Shown here in pieces: positions 8,477-16,762 of a stretch of DNA of 64,000 nt (position 1 is its first letter; every line of letters begins with the position of its first letter). The position numbers and the translations under genes are program-made. The DNA is from Contendibacter sp031732755 (GTDB taxonomy: Bacteria > Pseudomonadota > Gammaproteobacteria > Competibacterales > Competibacteraceae), in contig JAVMKI010000079.1 of NCBI GenBank assembly GCA_031732755.1, positions 1 through 64,000 on the forward strand. The letters run 5' to 3'. Under the pieces are notes generated by a model, which had not been told where the DNA came from, searched no databases, and saw only the letters and a program-made list of their open reading frames with translations.

Positions 8477-11400
8477 CTAAGCCGTGAGTTCTCGCGGGGG
8501 GGACTTGAGCAGCGATTCGCGCCCCTCTTCCTCTTGCGATTCGCTGAACCGGGTGCGCGGCAGACACTGCGGGTAGTTCTGCTGCAGAAAGACGACGAAG
8601 CGTTCCCGCACCAGGCAGCGCAGATCCCATGCGGTCGGGGCGTCGGGCGCGCTCATCAGGGCGCGCAAGGTCACGGTACGGTCGGTGGCATCGGTGACTT
8701 GCAAACCCCATGCCCGACCGTCCCACAAATCGGAGCCATCGAGAATGCGCTTGAGCTCCTCTCGGCCGGCTTCCACCGGAAAGGTATAGTCCACGTAGAA
8801 AAACGCCGTGCCCAGCAGTTCCGAGTTGGCCCAGGTCCAGTTCTGGAACGGCTTGGTGTTGAAGTAGTTGAGCGGCACGATCAGCCGGCGGTCGTCCCAG
8901 ACGCGCACCACCACATGGGTGGCGTTGATTTCGGCGATCCGGCCCCACTCCCCTTCCACGACCACCACGTCATCGATGCGAATCGGCTGGGTCAGGCCGA
9001 TCTGCACGCCGGCGATCAGGTTCTCCAGAAACGGTCGCGCCGCCACGCCGATCACCAGACCGGCCACACCGGCCGAGGCCAAGAGACCGGCGCCCAGTTC
9101 GCGAATCTTGGGAAAGGTCATCATCATCACCGCCAGGGCCAGCAACTGCACCGTGATCACCACGATCCGCCGTAGCATCTGGAACTGGGTTCGGATCCGG
9201 CGCGCGCCCAGATTGTCCTTGAAGTTGATCAGATAATGCTGGTGCATCACGTCCTCGGCCACCGAGGTCAGGCGCACCACCAGCCAGCCGATGGCGGCGA
9301 TATCGATCAACACTAGGGCATGGAGGAGGTGGTCGGCCAGCGCCGGCGGCAGTTCCAGACCCGGCAGCAGCAATTGCGCGGCGATCACCGGCGCCAGCAG
9401 GCCGAGCGGTTGCCGCAGGTGGCGGATCAGGGCGCCGCCGAACGCGCTCCGGGTCTGTTCGACCAGATAGCCGCCCAGCAGCAGCAGCCCCTCGTAGCTC
9501 AGCAATGCCAGCACCACCGCGAATAGGACCGGCTCCCAGGCAATCGCGGCCCAAAAGGCAAAGATGTAGCCTTGTTGGCCGTAGATATCGAGCAACACCA
9601 GAACGGCGATCAGGAACAGCAGCCACCGCACGGTTCGGTTGAGCGGCGCCAGGATTTCCTGGGTCCAGAGCAGTCCGTAATTGCTGCGGGCAATGGCTTG
9701 GTTTTTCAGAAATACGATCAAGTCGTCGGTCAGGCTGCGCAGCAGCAACCAGGCCAGCAGGACGCCGCTCAGCGCCAGCAGTCGTCGGACCAGCAGCCAG
9801 GCCAGATTGAGATAGCCGACCAGGCCCAACAGCGCGGCCAAGGCCAGCACCAGCGGCAACAGCAGCGTCAACAGGCGCGTGGCTCCGAGCCAGAGTCGGC
9901 CGGCATAGCGCTCCGTCAGCGGTTCCAGCAGCAGGCGGCGAATCCGCAACAGGGGGTAGCAGACCGCCAGCCAGTAGAACATCAGCACCTGATCCAGAAT
10001 CCGGAGCGCCGGATGCGGCAGTTCGCTCAGATGGGACAAAATGACCAGCGCGCCGAGCGCACCGCCTGCCAGCATCATCCAGAAGACCAGCGCGTAAAGC
10101 CGCGGATTGCGGTACGCGCCCGACGCGCCGGGCGCGGCCAGCAACAGCCAGGCCAGATTGAGCGGCGTCTTGACGCCGACCCAGAGCAGAACCAGGGTCA
10201 GCAGGATGCTCAACCCCGGCTGCGGCACCCGCAACCACCACAGGGTCAGCGCCAGCGCGCCGGCCAACGCGATCCCCCACAGGTTCTTGCGCAACAAGCG
10301 CGCCAGGGTATGGGTGAATTTGCTGGCGAAGCTGTCGTCCCGCCCGTCGGCATGGCGTTCCGAGAGATGAGCGAGATAGCGTCGACCCAGCGTCACCAGG
10401 ACGGCGAGCAGCAAAATCGAGCCGGCCAGGGCGAACCACTGCTCGATGCGGGCTCGCGCCGCGGCCTTGAGCACCGACTCGACGCTCAACCAGATCTGGT
10501 GCGCCAGAATGCGGGGAGTATTACCCAGTTCCGCGACGGTGGCGGGCCACTGTTCCGGAGCGAACAGGATCAGCGGTTCACGGGCCGACAGATCCTGTTT
10601 GGCGCGTTGCCGATAGGCGGTGTCCAGGCGCTCCCGCAACCGCTCCAGCCGGTCGCGCTGTTCCCGCAACGTATCCAGGCGCTGGCGCAAATCCCGTTCC
10701 AGCGCCGCGAACGCCTCGCGATTCCGCTCGCTCACGCCCGGATCGCTCGCGCTGCCCGGTTCCGCGCTGACGGACGAGGCTTGTTGCTGGACCAGCAGTT
10801 CGAGACGGCGCTCGAGCAAATCGCCGGTTTCGCGCAGTTCGCCACGTAGCACGGTGAGTTGGCGCACCCCCTCCTGGATGCGGCGAAGGTCGGCGTCCTT
10901 GGCCTCCGCCAGTCCTTCCCAGTTGGCCAGTTCGTCTTCGATGGCGGCCAGCCGGATGTCCCAGCGCAACAGCTTGGCGCGTTCCTCGGCGGCCTGGATC
11001 TCGACTTCCAGCAATGCGCGTTGCGCCACGGACAGCTTTTCGCCCTGCTGTTGCAGGCGGGCGCGCAGCGTATCGGCCTTGCCGAGTTGCGCTTGCTGTT
11101 CCCGCTCCAGGCGGGCGGCGAGATCCTGCCGCGCCTCCTGACGTCCTTGTGCTTGCCGTTGCAGGTGAATTTCCTCCAACCGCGCACGCCACTGCGCGGC
11201 CAAGGTTCGGCGCTGGTCGAGCAACGCCAGCCATTCTTCGAGATTTTTCAGCTCGTCCTGCTCAAGCTGGAGATCGGCGCGGTGCTGCTCCAGCGCCATG
11301 CGCAGTTGCGCCAGTTGTTCGGCGCGATTGCCAACTTCCGGGCTGTCCTTGGCGGGATTTTTCAACAACTGTTCCTGGGCTTCCAGGGCGGGAATCGCCT

Positions 11401-11797
11401 GTTGCAAGCCTTTGATTTGCCGTTTGGCGCCGTCGATGCCGGTTTGCAGCTCCTCTTGCTTGAGGCGGATGGCGTCGCTGTCGAGCCGGGCCTGCTCCAC
11501 CAGGGCCGCGCTCACCGTTTCACCACTGGACAGCGCCTGCATTTTGGCGGGTTGTTCGACAGTGAGCCGGGCGATCTCTTCCCGCAATTGCGCGATGGCC
11601 AGACGCTGTTTGGCCAAGGTTTGCCGGACGGCGTTCTGACGTTCGGCGGTCTTGAGCGGATCGGCGGGCAGCGCGGACAGGGTCAGGGAATCCTGCGCCC
11701 AGGCCGGACCCGAACCGGCACAGGCCAGCAGCCAGACCAGCAGGATCAACCATCCTGCCCGGCGGTTGCGGAACGGAATGCATTGCGACATGGACAT
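8477..11797 (-). CDS. Large MscS-family mechanosensitive channel (MscK/MscM-like)
   Basis: About 1106 residues from the ATG at 11797. A signal peptide (residues ~12-35, ending AWAQ) is followed by ~400 residues of charged coiled coil rich in Q, E and R (periplasmic sensor type), about ten membrane segments, and a C-terminal MscS core. The core includes the glycine/alanine-rich pore helix ASAGVAGLVIGVAARPF and the beta-domain motif LIVPLNYFNTKPFQNW. Such channels release solutes on hypo-osmotic shock. The length and coiled coil match MscK/MscM rather than the ~290-residue MscS. The start is uncertain: ATG 11791 and a TTG at 11857 are alternatives, the latter placing extra residues before the signal peptide. 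It lies 100 bp downstream of the Crp/Fnr gene, same strand. Confidence 0.88.
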   Translation of the reverse strand: MSMSQCIPFRNRRAGWLILLVWLLACAGSGPAWAQDSLTLSALPADPLKTAERQNAVRQTLAKQRLAIAQLREEIARLTVEQPAKMQALSSGETVSAALVEQARLDSDAIRLKQEELQTGIDGAKRQIKGLQQAIPALEAQEQLLKNPAKDSPEVGNRAEQLAQLRMALEQHRADLQLEQDELKNLEEWLALLDQRRTLAAQWRARLEEIHLQRQAQGRQEARQDLAARLEREQQAQLGKADTLRARLQQQGEKLSVAQRALLEVEIQAAEERAKLLRWDIRLAAIEDELANWEGLAEAKDADLRRIQEGVRQLTVLRGELRETGDLLERRLELLVQQQASSVSAEPGSASDPGVSERNREAFAALERDLRQRLDTLREQRDRLERLRERLDTAYRQRAKQDLSAREPLILFAPEQWPATVAELGNTPRILAHQIWLSVESVLKAAARARIEQWFALAGSILLLAVLVTLGRRYLAHLSERHADGRDDSFASKFTHTLARLLRKNLWGIALAGALALTLWWLRVPQPGLSILLTLVLLWVGVKTPLNLAWLLLAAPGASGAYRNPRLYALVFWMMLAGGALGALVILSHLSELPHPALRILDQVLMFYWLAVCYPLLRIRRLLLEPLTERYAGRLWLGATRLLTLLLPLVLALAALLGLVGYLNLAWLLVRRLLALSGVLLAWLLLRSLTDDLIVFLKNQAIARSNYGLLWTQEILAPLNRTVRWLLFLIAVLVLLDIYGQQGYIFAFWAAIAWEPVLFAVVLALLSYEGLLLLGGYLVEQTRSAFGGALIRHLRQPLGLLAPVIAAQLLLPGLELPPALADHLLHALVLIDIAAIGWLVVRLTSVAEDVMHQHYLINFKDNLGARRIRTQFQMLRRIVVITVQLLALAVMMMTFPKIRELGAGLLASAGVAGLVIGVAARPFLENLIAGVQIGLTQPIRIDDVVVVEGEWGRIAEINATHVVVRVWDDRRLIVPLNYFNTKPFQNWTWANSELLGTAFFYVDYTFPVEAGREELKRILDGSDLWDGRAWGLQVTDATDRTVTLRALMSAPDAPTAWDLRCLVRERFVVFLQQNYPQCLPRTRFSESQEEEGRESLLKSPPRELTA

Positions 11798-11896
11798 GAG
11801 GAATGAAAGACTCGGCAAGCAGCGATGGACACCCGCTGGAGTCGATGGCGAGATCAAGGGACCGGCGCGCTCAACCGCCCCCGGCGCAGGGACGGG

Positions 11897-12577
11897 CTAA
11901 CCGGCGCGTGGGGGCGGGTCGAGCCGGCTCAAGCCTTCGATGTCCAGCACGGTGATGGCGCGGCCTTTTACTTCGATCAGTCCCGCTTCGGCCAAGCCAT
12001 GCAGTATCCGGGACAACGTTTCCGGCGTTAGATTCAGCCGCGAGGCGACGACGTGCTTGCTGGCCGGCAGATTAAGAACGACCGGACCGCCGGTGGGCGC
12101 TTCCGCCAGTTGCAGCAGGAACCCGATCAGGCGCTGAGTGGAGGAACGCAGGGAGTAATTCTCCACGTCCTCGATCAGACCGTGCAGGCGGATGCTCAGG
12201 CCGGCCAGCATCCGGCGGGCGAAGGCGCTGTCGCGGTCGATCGCGGCAAACAGGCTGTACTTGGCGATATACAGCAACTGGGAATCCTCGAGTGCCTGGG
12301 TGAACACCGGGCTGGGTTTCTCCATGAACATCACCGCCTCGCCGAAGCTTTGCCCCGGCCCAACGATGGACACTACCTTTTCGTTGCCCTGCGGCGAGGA
12401 GAACGCCAATTTCACCTGGCCTCGCGCGACGACATAGAACCCTTCCAGCACGCTGCCCTTCTGGAACAGAATCCGTCCCTTGCTCAAGCGGATTTCGCGC
12501 GTTCCCGCCGCCAGGCCGGCGATTTCGTCCGCGCTCAACTGTTGAAACAGCGGCAGGTTGGCCAGAATCCTGCCCAT
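11897..12577 (-). CDS. dnr: Crp/Fnr-family regulator, DNR-like
   Basis: A 226-residue regulator with an N-terminal cyclic-nucleotide-like sensory domain (LFQKGSVLEGFYVVARGQVKL and GQSFGEAVMF) and a C-terminal winged helix containing SKHVVASRLNLTPETLSRIL, the recognition region of DNR/NnrR-like proteins. There is no cysteine anywhere, so it cannot bind an FNR-type Fe-S cluster; DNR proteins instead sense NO through heme. It is divergent from nirS, whose promoter has a perfect FNR/DNR box, and a second box lies before norC. I start it at 12577 (MGRILANLPLF), matching family N-termini; a longer frame to 12703 has an unlikely leader. The DNR assignment over other Crp/Fnr subgroups is inference from context and missing cysteines. 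Confidence 0.8.
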   Translation of the reverse strand: MGRILANLPLFQQLSADEIAGLAAGTREIRLSKGRILFQKGSVLEGFYVVARGQVKLAFSSPQGNEKVVSIVGPGQSFGEAVMFMEKPSPVFTQALEDSQLLYIAKYSLFAAIDRDSAFARRMLAGLSIRLHGLIEDVENYSLRSSTQRLIGFLLQLAEAPTGGPVVLNLPASKHVVASRLNLTPETLSRILHGLAEAGLIEVKGRAITVLDIEGLSRLDPPPRAG

Positions 12578-12857
12578 GTCGGTTTGCTTGCCCACCGGTC
12601 GTGCCGCTCCCCGCGTCCGCGCGTGGTTGAAGTAAGCGTTTGTTCCCCTTGGCCGCGAGTGCTTGGAGACCAAGGCACGGGTTTCCAGCACTGACCTCGC
12701 CATTCTGGCCCGACCGCACGGGCCGCGCGCCCTCTCATGACGGCGGGCGCCGGAACCGTCCTTGATGCCCCCTTGCCGCCCTCATCCGGTCTCCACGTTT
12801 CATTCTCCTCTCCATGGTTTTGGCGGGGAGAGAGTCAAAATAATTACCTTTTAAAAT
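12578..12857. other. Divergent control region between dnr and nirS (proximal part)
   Basis: This stretch separates the regulator from the nirS promoter. Apart from the operator annotated next to it, I see GC-rich sequence up to about 12790, then a more AT-rich part. No small gene is supported. No second FNR/DNR box with both half-sites is visible, so autoregulation of the regulator would have to use the nirS-side box about 280 bp away. Confidence 0.4.
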
Positions 12858-12871
12858 TTGATGTGAATCAA
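12858..12871 (+). promoter_or_regulatory. FNR/DNR box of nirS
   Basis: TTGAT-GTGA-ATCAA is a perfect match to the FNR/DNR/ANR consensus TTGAT-N4-ATCAA. A -10-like TACTTA lies at 12894-12899, centre-to-centre 32 bp away, the geometry of class II activation with the box at -41.5. The implied transcription start is near 12906, about 54 bases before the nirS ATG. Confidence 0.85.
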
Positions 12872-12920
12872 GGTATGCCACCGATAGTTGCCGTACTTAT
12901 TCGAAGTACGATCGATCATT

Positions 12921-12939
12921 GGGGCCGCGCCGCGGCCCC
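12921..12939 (+). promoter_or_regulatory. GC hairpin in the nirS 5' leader
   Basis: GGGGCCGC at 12921-12928 pairs perfectly with GCGGCCCC at 12932-12939 around a three-base loop. It falls inside the predicted leader, just before the strong ribosome site GGGGGAG, and is not followed by a T-run. It may stabilise the 5' end of the message or tune translation rather than terminate transcription. Confidence 0.5.
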
Positions 12940-12959
12940 ACGCCTTGGGGGAGCGCACC

Positions 12960-14702
12960 ATGCAACAAAATCGCTTAAAAATAAAACCATTCACCCTGAT
13001 AACCTTGGCCGCCCTGCCATTGGTCGCCGGTCTTGCCCTGGCCAAGGATGAACCGGAAGCCAAGAAAGGCGTCACCGAGGCCGAGGTCAAGTACCAGGCC
13101 GGCGGTTCGCCCCTTGCTGGCGCGGAGATGCACCAGAACATCAATCCCAAAGCCCCGCCCATGACCGCCGCCGAGTTCGCCAAGGGCCGGCAGATTTATT
13201 TTGAGCGCTGCGCTGGCTGTCATGGCGTGCTGCGCAAGGGCGCGACCGGCAAACCGCTGACTTCCGACATTACCTTGGCAAAAGGCACCGAATATCTCAA
13301 GGTGTTTATCGCCTACGGTTCGCCGGCCGGCATGCCGAACTGGCAAACCTCGGGCGAGATGACCCCCGAGCAGGTCGATCTGATGGCGCGCTATATCCAG
13401 CAGGAACCGCCGACTCCGCCCGAGTTCGGCATGAAGGAGATGAAAGCCACCTGGAAGGTGCTGGTGCCGCCGGACAAGCGCCCCACCAAAAAGATGAACA
13501 ATTACAACATCGACAACATCTTCTCCACCACCTTGCGCGACAGCGGCGAAGTGGCGATTATCGACGGCGACACCAAAAAAATCATCAACATCGTCAAGAC
13601 CGGCTACGCGGTGCATATCTCGCGGTTGTCGGCCTCCGGACGCTATCTGTATGTGATCGGCCGCGACGGCAAGATCAACCTGATCGACCTGTGGATGGAG
13701 AAACCGGACAATGTCGCCGAGATCAAGATCGGCCTGGAGGCGCGTTCGGTGGATACCTCGAAGGCCAAGGGCTTCGAGGACAAGTACGCCATCGCCGGTT
13801 CCTACTGGCCGCCGCAGTTCGTGCTGATGGACGGCGATACCCTGGAGCCGCGCAAGATCGTTTCCACTCGCGGCATGACCGTCGATACTCAGGATTACCA
13901 TCCCGAGCCGCGCGTCGCCTCGATCGTGGCCACCCACGACAAGCCGGAATTCGTGGTCAACGTCAAGGAGACCGGCAAGATCCTGTTGGTGGACTACGGC
14001 GATATCGATAATCTGAAAATCACCGAGATTCCCGCCGCGCGCTTCCTGCACGATGGCGGTTGGGATTCCAGCAAGCGCTATTTCCTGGTCGCGGCCAACC
14101 AGTCCAACAAGGTCGCGGTGGTCGATACCAAGGACGGCAAACTGGAGGCTCTGGTGGAGGTCGGCAAGATCCCGCATCCCGGTCGCGGCGCCAACTTCGT
14201 CCATCCCAAGTTTGGTCCGGTCTGGGCCACGGGTCATCTGGGCGATGAAACGGTTGCGTTGATCGGCACCGATCCGGAGAAGCACAAGGATCAGGCGTGG
14301 AAGGTGGTGCAAAGCCTGAAAGGACAGGGCGGCGGCTCGCTGTTCATCAAGACCCATCCCAAGTCCACCAATCTGTACGTCGATACCGCACTGAACCCGG
14401 ACACCAAGATCAGCCAGTCGGTGGCGGTATTCGACCTGAAGAACCTGGACAAGCCCTATCAGGTGTTGCCGATCGCCGAGTGGGCCGGACTGGGCGAAGG
14501 CGCCAAGCGCGTGGTGCAACCGGAGTTCAACAAGGCCGGCGACGAGGTCTGGTTCGCGGTGTGGAGCGCCAAGGACAAGGAATCGGCCCTGGTGGTGGTC
14601 GACGACAAGACCCTGAAGCTGAAGACGGTCATCAAGGATGCCAAGCTCGTTACTCCGACCGGCCACTTCAACGTCTACAACACCCAGCACGACATTTACT
14701 AA
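12960..14702 (+). CDS. nirS: Cytochrome cd1 nitrite reductase
   Basis: A 580-residue periplasmic enzyme reducing nitrite to nitric oxide. The signal peptide spans residues 1-28 (ending LALAKD). The N-terminal cytochrome c domain has C84-A-G-C87-H88 binding heme c, and the eight-bladed propeller that holds heme d1 fills the rest, with blades beginning about residue 165. The C-terminus HFNVYNTQHDIY is typical of NirS. The ATG at 12960 is chosen because GGGGGAG lies 6-8 bases upstream; a longer frame from 12888 would start inside the promoter. First gene of nirS-M-C-F-DL-GH-J-N, controlled by the FNR/DNR box at 12858. Confidence 0.97.
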   Translation: MQQNRLKIKPFTLITLAALPLVAGLALAKDEPEAKKGVTEAEVKYQAGGSPLAGAEMHQNINPKAPPMTAAEFAKGRQIYFERCAGCHGVLRKGATGKPLTSDITLAKGTEYLKVFIAYGSPAGMPNWQTSGEMTPEQVDLMARYIQQEPPTPPEFGMKEMKATWKVLVPPDKRPTKKMNNYNIDNIFSTTLRDSGEVAIIDGDTKKIINIVKTGYAVHISRLSASGRYLYVIGRDGKINLIDLWMEKPDNVAEIKIGLEARSVDTSKAKGFEDKYAIAGSYWPPQFVLMDGDTLEPRKIVSTRGMTVDTQDYHPEPRVASIVATHDKPEFVVNVKETGKILLVDYGDIDNLKITEIPAARFLHDGGWDSSKRYFLVAANQSNKVAVVDTKDGKLEALVEVGKIPHPGRGANFVHPKFGPVWATGHLGDETVALIGTDPEKHKDQAWKVVQSLKGQGGGSLFIKTHPKSTNLYVDTALNPDTKISQSVAVFDLKNLDKPYQVLPIAEWAGLGEGAKRVVQPEFNKAGDEVWFAVWSAKDKESALVVVDDKTLKLKTVIKDAKLVTPTGHFNVYNTQHDIY

Positions 14703-14720
14703 TTAACAAGGGGGTTTGTT

Positions 14721-15041
14721 ATGCGTATGAAATGCTTGAGCGCACTGGCTCTGAGTCTTCTGATCGCGCCGGCGGCGCAAGCCAGCGAGGAACTGGCGAA
14801 GAAATACAACTGCCTGGCCTGCCACCAGACCGATAAGAAATTGCTCGGTCCGTCCTATCAGGACGTGGCCGCCAAGTACAAAGGCCAAGCCGACGCGCCG
14901 GCCAAGCTGGCGGAGAAGATCAAGAAAGGCGGCGTGGGTGTTTGGGGGCAAATCCCGATGCCACCCAATCCAACCGTGCCGGATGCCGACATCAGCGCCC
15001 TGGCCGTCTGGATTCTGGCGTTGCCGCCCGCGTCCAAGTAA
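14721..15041 (+). CDS. nirM: Cytochrome c551-type electron donor
   Basis: A 106-residue protein: signal peptide to about residue 21 (AAQA), then a mature ~84-residue class I cytochrome like Pseudomonas c551. Heme attaches at C31-L-A-C34-H35, and the sixth ligand is M80 in QIPMPPNP. It carries single electrons in the periplasm to NirS, and possibly to NorC. It starts 18 bases after the nirS stop with AAGGGGG as ribosome site. Confidence 0.93.
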   Translation: MRMKCLSALALSLLIAPAAQASEELAKKYNCLACHQTDKKLLGPSYQDVAAKYKGQADAPAKLAEKIKKGGVGVWGQIPMPPNPTVPDADISALAVWILALPPASK

Positions 15042-15136
15042 AAATCCTCTTCCGGCCGCCGCCCGCGGGTTGCGGCTGGAAGTCGATCCATCGCGAATTC
15101 CCGTCTGCTGCGACGGGCCGACACCCGATAATAACC

Positions 15137-15577
15137 ATGCAGCGCAGACTCGCCATCCACCCTCACCGACGGTTTGCCAAGTCTTCGCCCCCCAACGCGA
15201 AGCCGGGTCGGGAGGGTGCTTTCTTCTTAACAGGCGTCAAAACCGGATTGGCGGTTCTGGCGCTGGGCGGTTTTGGCGTTAGGCCGCCGGCGCTGGCGCA
15301 AGAGCCGCCCGCGCCATCCCTGGAGCGTGGTCGAGAGTTGATCCGCATGGTGCGTCAGGATTGCGGCTCCTGTCACGGTCTGACCCTGCGCGGCGGTCTG
15401 GGTCCGCCCTTGTTGCCCGAAACCCTGCGCGATAAACCCCCCGTCGGCCTGAAATACACCATTCTGTTCGGCAGACCCGGTACCGCGATGCCACCGTGGC
15501 AACCTTTCCTGAGCGAAGCCGAGGCGGATTGGATCGTGACGCAATTATTGCGCGGCTTCCCAGAGGAACCCAAATGA
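15137..15577 (+). CDS. nirC: Cytochrome c of the NirC type
   Basis: A 146-residue c-type cytochrome. Residues 1-30 are basic, then a hydrophobic segment to ALAQ (about 32-55) acts as signal peptide or anchor. Heme binds at C76-G-S-C79-H80, with a likely Met ligand in PGTAMPPW. NirC supplies electrons to NirS or helps its maturation. The ATG at 15137 has no good ribosome site and the N-terminus is unusually long before the hydrophobic segment, so the start is uncertain. The TGA overlaps the ATG of nirF (ATGA). Confidence 0.85.
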   Translation: MQRRLAIHPHRRFAKSSPPNAKPGREGAFFLTGVKTGLAVLALGGFGVRPPALAQEPPAPSLERGRELIRMVRQDCGSCHGLTLRGGLGPPLLPETLRDKPPVGLKYTILFGRPGTAMPPWQPFLSEAEADWIVTQLLRGFPEEPK

Positions 15578-16761
15578 TGAGACCGAGGGCATTGCTGTTC
15601 GGGTGGTGGATGCTGCTTGTCCTGTTACCGTCGGCTTGGAGCGGCGAACCGGTATTGCGCGGCGCTGGCGATCTCGGCGTTATCATCGAACGCGGCGCCG
15701 GGCGCATTCTCATTGTCAATACCAGTGGTAACAGTATCATCGGCCGCGTGGACGGCTTGGGCGACCTGTCCCATGCCTCGGTGGTGTTCTCGCGCGACGC
15801 GCGTTACGCCTACGTGTTCGGGCGCGACGGCGGCTTAAGCAAGGTGGACATCCTGCGTGGCGCGCTGGAAAAACGCATCGTCCAGGGCGGTAACAGCATC
15901 GGCGGGGCGATCTCCCAGGACGGACGATTGGTCGCGGTCGCCAACTACGAGCCGGGCGGCCTCAAGGTGTTCGCCGCCGACACGCTGGAGCCGGTGGCTG
16001 ATATTCCCGCCACCTATGGCGATGGCAAGCTGTCGAAAGTGGTCGGCATCGCCGATCTGCCGGGCGGCCGTTTCATCTATTCCCTGTTCGACGCCGATCA
16101 AATCTGGATCGCCGACTTGCACGATCCCAAATCGCCCAAGGTCGAGAAGTTCAACAACATCGGCCGAGCGCCTTACGATGGATTGGTGACGCCGGACGGC
16201 CGCTACTACCTGGCGGGATTGTTCGGCGAGGACGGCATCGCGCTGCTCGATACCTGGCAGCCGCAACAGGGCGTCAAGCGGATTCTCGCCCATTACGGCC
16301 GGGGCGAGGAAAAGCTGCCGGTCTACAAGATGCCCCATCTGCGCGGTTGGGCCGTCGCCGGGCATCGGGTCTATCTGCCGGCCATCGGTCGCCACGAGGT
16401 GCTGGTGGCCGATGTGCTCGACTGGAAGGAAACCGCTCGCATCGCGGTGCGCGGCCAACCGGTGTTCGTGGTCGCCCGGCCCGACGGGCGGCAGGTCTGG
16501 GTCAATTTCGCGTTCCCGGACAACGGTTTCGTGCAGGTGATCGACACCTTGACCGGGCAAATCGTCCAGACGCTGGAGCCGGGCAAGGCGGTATTGCATC
16601 TGGAGTTCACTCCGCGCGGCGAGAACGTGTGGGTTTCGGCGCGCGACGACAACAAGGTCGTGATCTACGACACCGCCCGTTTCGCCAAGCTGGCCGAACT
16701 GCCGGCGGAAAGCCCCAGCGGCATTTTCTTCACCGCCCGCGCCCAGCGCATCGGATTCTGA
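15574..16761 (+). CDS. nirF: Heme d1 biosynthesis protein NirF
   Basis: A 395-residue propeller protein with an N-terminal hydrophobic export segment (residues ~7-23). It has repeated beta-propeller blades such as DLGVIIERGAGRILIVN and GLVTPDGRYYLAGLFGEDG, and resembles the d1 domain of NirS but lacks the cytochrome domain. NirF acts late in heme d1 synthesis, on dihydro-heme d1 or its precursor, in the periplasm. The start is ATG at 15574, overlapping the nirC stop (the next codon is also ATG). It is followed after one base by nirDL. Confidence 0.93.
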   Translation: MMRPRALLFGWWMLLVLLPSAWSGEPVLRGAGDLGVIIERGAGRILIVNTSGNSIIGRVDGLGDLSHASVVFSRDARYAYVFGRDGGLSKVDILRGALEKRIVQGGNSIGGAISQDGRLVAVANYEPGGLKVFAADTLEPVADIPATYGDGKLSKVVGIADLPGGRFIYSLFDADQIWIADLHDPKSPKVEKFNNIGRAPYDGLVTPDGRYYLAGLFGEDGIALLDTWQPQQGVKRILAHYGRGEEKLPVYKMPHLRGWAVAGHRVYLPAIGRHEVLVADVLDWKETARIAVRGQPVFVVARPDGRQVWVNFAFPDNGFVQVIDTLTGQIVQTLEPGKAVLHLEFTPRGENVWVSARDDNKVVIYDTARFAKLAELPAESPSGIFFTARAQRIGF

Positions 16762-16762
16762 G

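Noticed and set aside
8277..8480. A plus-strand frame of 67 codons before the channel gene end
   Set aside because: No ribosome site, family or conserved feature, and it overlaps the end of the convergent gene.
8970..10439. A second long frame within the mechanosensitive channel gene
   Set aside because: Product is arginine/proline-rich without domains; the other frame gives a complete MscS-type channel.
9572..10849. A plus-strand glutamine-rich frame opposite the channel gene
   Set aside because: Its Q-rich repeats are the reverse complement of leucine-rich membrane segments.
12975..14690. A minus-strand frame of 571 codons opposite nirS
   Set aside because: Antisense shadow caused by GC-rich codon third positions; nirS has the heme motif and full-length homology.
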